From contig JAGSPS010000183.1 of the NCBI GenBank assembly GCA_018262315.1, positions 1 through 6,628 on the forward strand: DNA of 6,628 bases, written 5' to 3'. Of this stretch, positions 5,434-6,628 are shown piece by piece. This DNA comes from Deltaproteobacteria bacterium. GTDB lineage: Bacteria; Myxococcota_A; UBA9160; PR03. Within the stretch, counting starts at the first letter, position 1, and each line of letters opens with the position of its first letter. The notes beneath the pieces were generated by a model. That model ran no database searches. It was given only the letters and a program-made list of their open reading frames with translations, and had not been told where the DNA came from. The position numbers were made by a program, and so were the translations under genes.

Positions 5434-6597
5434 ATGAAACTATTCGGCCGCGGCTTCCGGCCCTTCTTCCTGCTGGCTTCCGCGCATGCGGTCGTCTTCG
5501 TGCCGATCTGGTTGTGCGTGGGGGCCGGCTGGCTCGCTCCGCCGAAGTGGCTGTGGCTCACCGTCTGGCACGCGCACGAGATGATCTTCGGCTTCTGCAC
5601 CGCGGCGATCGCCGGCTTCCTGCTGACGTCGGTACCCGTGTGGACCGGCACGACCGCGCTCGCCGGGCGGCGGCTCGCAGGTCTCGCGGCGCTCTGGCTC
5701 GCGGGCCGTTTGGTGATGGAGTTTGCGGGTCGCGCGCCGTGGTTCACCGCGGCCGTCGATCTCGCCTTCCTGCCGATGTTCGCGCTGGCGATCGGGCCAC
5801 CGATCTACCGAGCCGGCGTGCGCCACAACTTCGGCTTTCCGATCGGCATCCTCGCGCTCGCCGCCGCGAACGCGCTGATGCACGCCGAGGCGCTGGGCCT
5901 GAGCACTGGCACCGCGGCCGTGGGGCTGCGGGCCGCCGTGGATCTCGTCGCGCTACTCGTCGTGGTGATCGGCGGACGCGTCACCCCGAGCTTCACGACC
6001 AACGCGCTGCGGCGCACCGGCGTCGCCGAGCCGGCCCGTTCGCCGGCCTGGGCCGAGCGCGCGTCGGTGCCGGCCTTCCTGCTCTTCCTCGCGCTCGACC
6101 TCGCGCTGCCGGCTTCGATCTGGAGCGGCGGCGCGGCGCTGCTCGTGGCGATCGTGCTCGCCGCCCGCATGTCCGGTTGGCAAACGCGACGCGCGCTCGG
6201 CGACCCGCTGCTCTGGTCGCTGCACCTGGGGCAGGCATGGGTCGTGATCGGACTCGTCTGCCTCGCCGCGGCCGATCTCGCGGCGCCCTGGAAGCGCAAC
6301 GTGGCCGTCCACGCGCTCACGGCCGGCGCGTTCGGCACGATGATCCTGGCGATGATGACGCGCGTCGCGCTCGGTCATACCGGACGCCCGATGGTGGCGC
6401 CGCGGAGCGCGGTGGTCGCCTACGTGCTCGTCACGATCGCCGCGCTGCTGCGAACCCTCGGCGTCGTCGCGGTTCCCTCCGACCCCTTCCTCATGATCCT
6501 GCTCGGCGGTCTGCTGTGGGCGGGCGCCTTTGCCGCCTTCCTGGTGGGCTACGTGCAGATCCTGACCGCCGCGCGCGTGGACAGCCGGCCGGGATGA
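5434..6597 (+). CDS. nnrS: NnrS family haem/copper membrane protein
   Basis: NnrS proteins are polytopic inner-membrane proteins with about 12 helices that bind haem and copper; they are linked to protection from nitric oxide or nitrosative stress and often accompany denitrification genes. This 387-aa product has the family landmarks in order: GFRPFFLLAS at 7-16, WHAHEMIFGF at 45-54, IAGFLLTSVPVWTG at 59-72, VVIGGRVTPSFTTNAL at 177-192, LHLGQAWVVIGL at 263-274 and HALTAGAFGTMILAMMTRVALGHTGRP at 293-319 (written here as one landmark; key residues His293, Arg310, His315, Gly317). Conserved histidines 46, 48, 264, 293 and 315 are candidate metal or haem ligands. Hydrophobic segments fill the rest. 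The ATG at 5434 places the conserved GFRPFF motif at the very N-terminus as in relatives, though no clear Shine-Dalgarno precedes it. It is divergent from the molybdoenzyme gene and may share an operator with it. The stop TGA overlaps a following ATG. Confidence 0.93.
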   Translation: MKLFGRGFRPFFLLASAHAVVFVPIWLCVGAGWLAPPKWLWLTVWHAHEMIFGFCTAAIAGFLLTSVPVWTGTTALAGRRLAGLAALWLAGRLVMEFAGRAPWFTAAVDLAFLPMFALAIGPPIYRAGVRHNFGFPIGILALAAANALMHAEALGLSTGTAAVGLRAAVDLVALLVVVIGGRVTPSFTTNALRRTGVAEPARSPAWAERASVPAFLLFLALDLALPASIWSGGAALLVAIVLAARMSGWQTRRALGDPLLWSLHLGQAWVVIGLVCLAAADLAAPWKRNVAVHALTAGAFGTMILAMMTRVALGHTGRPMVAPRSAVVAYVLVTIAALLRTLGVVAVPSDPFLMILLGGLLWAGAFAAFLVGYVQILTAARVDSRPG

Positions 6598-6628
6598 GTG
6601 CCGAGCTCTCGCGTTCGATGCGCTGCGG
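6594..6628 (+). CDS. Possible start of a downstream gene, cut by the right edge
   Basis: An ATG at 6594 overlaps the nnrS stop as ATGA and opens a frame to the window edge, reading MSAELSRSMRC. The overlap is the usual arrangement for a translationally coupled operon partner. Only 11 codons are visible and no Shine-Dalgarno stands out, so neither its reality nor its function can be judged from here; another start further right is possible. Confidence 0.35.
   Translation, partial: MSAELSRSMRC

Overview
The window is G+C-rich coding DNA with strongly G/C-biased third codon positions, so it is filled with long non-coding ORFs on the opposite strand. Codon use and gene content (a type II DMSO-reductase-like molybdenum enzyme and an NnrS-family haem/copper membrane protein) suggest a high-GC respiratory bacterium, for example a proteobacterium or one of the uncultured high-GC phyla. 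Nothing in the sequence fixes the phylum.

Layout: three genes run leftward from a divergent intergenic region at 5281-5433. The first encodes a large molybdopterin oxidoreductase catalytic subunit (5280 to 2506). The second, almost touching it, encodes a YtcJ-like amidohydrolase (about 2485 to 830). The third encodes a membrane protein with four predicted helices and a soluble C-terminal helical domain; it runs off the left edge (718, possibly 802, to 1). Rightward from the same intergenic region lies a complete NnrS-family gene (5434-6597). Its stop overlaps an ATG that may begin another gene cut by the right edge.

How they may work together: the close packing of the leftward genes suggests one transcript. 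It would make a Mo-bis-MGD enzyme with an FS0 iron-sulfur site, plus an amidohydrolase that hydrolyses an unknown C-N substrate. The usual electron-transfer partners of a type II enzyme (a four-cluster ferredoxin-like beta subunit, a haem gamma subunit, a delta chaperone) are not beside the catalytic gene, and no Tat signal is visible. The substrate cannot be read from the sequence. The shared intergenic region has a perfect palindrome with the TGA-N6-TCA core of CRP/FNR-superfamily operators, which would fit oxygen- or NO-responsive control of one or both directions.

The points most worth a second look are the amidohydrolase start, where a well-placed ATG overlapping the upstream stop is followed after seven codons by an in-frame TGA and then a TTG; the orphan, apparently cytoplasmic molybdoenzyme with a C-x4-C cluster spacing; and the palindrome and hairpin in the divergent promoter region. 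I found no tRNA, rRNA, CRISPR array, insertion sequence or clear rho-independent terminator.
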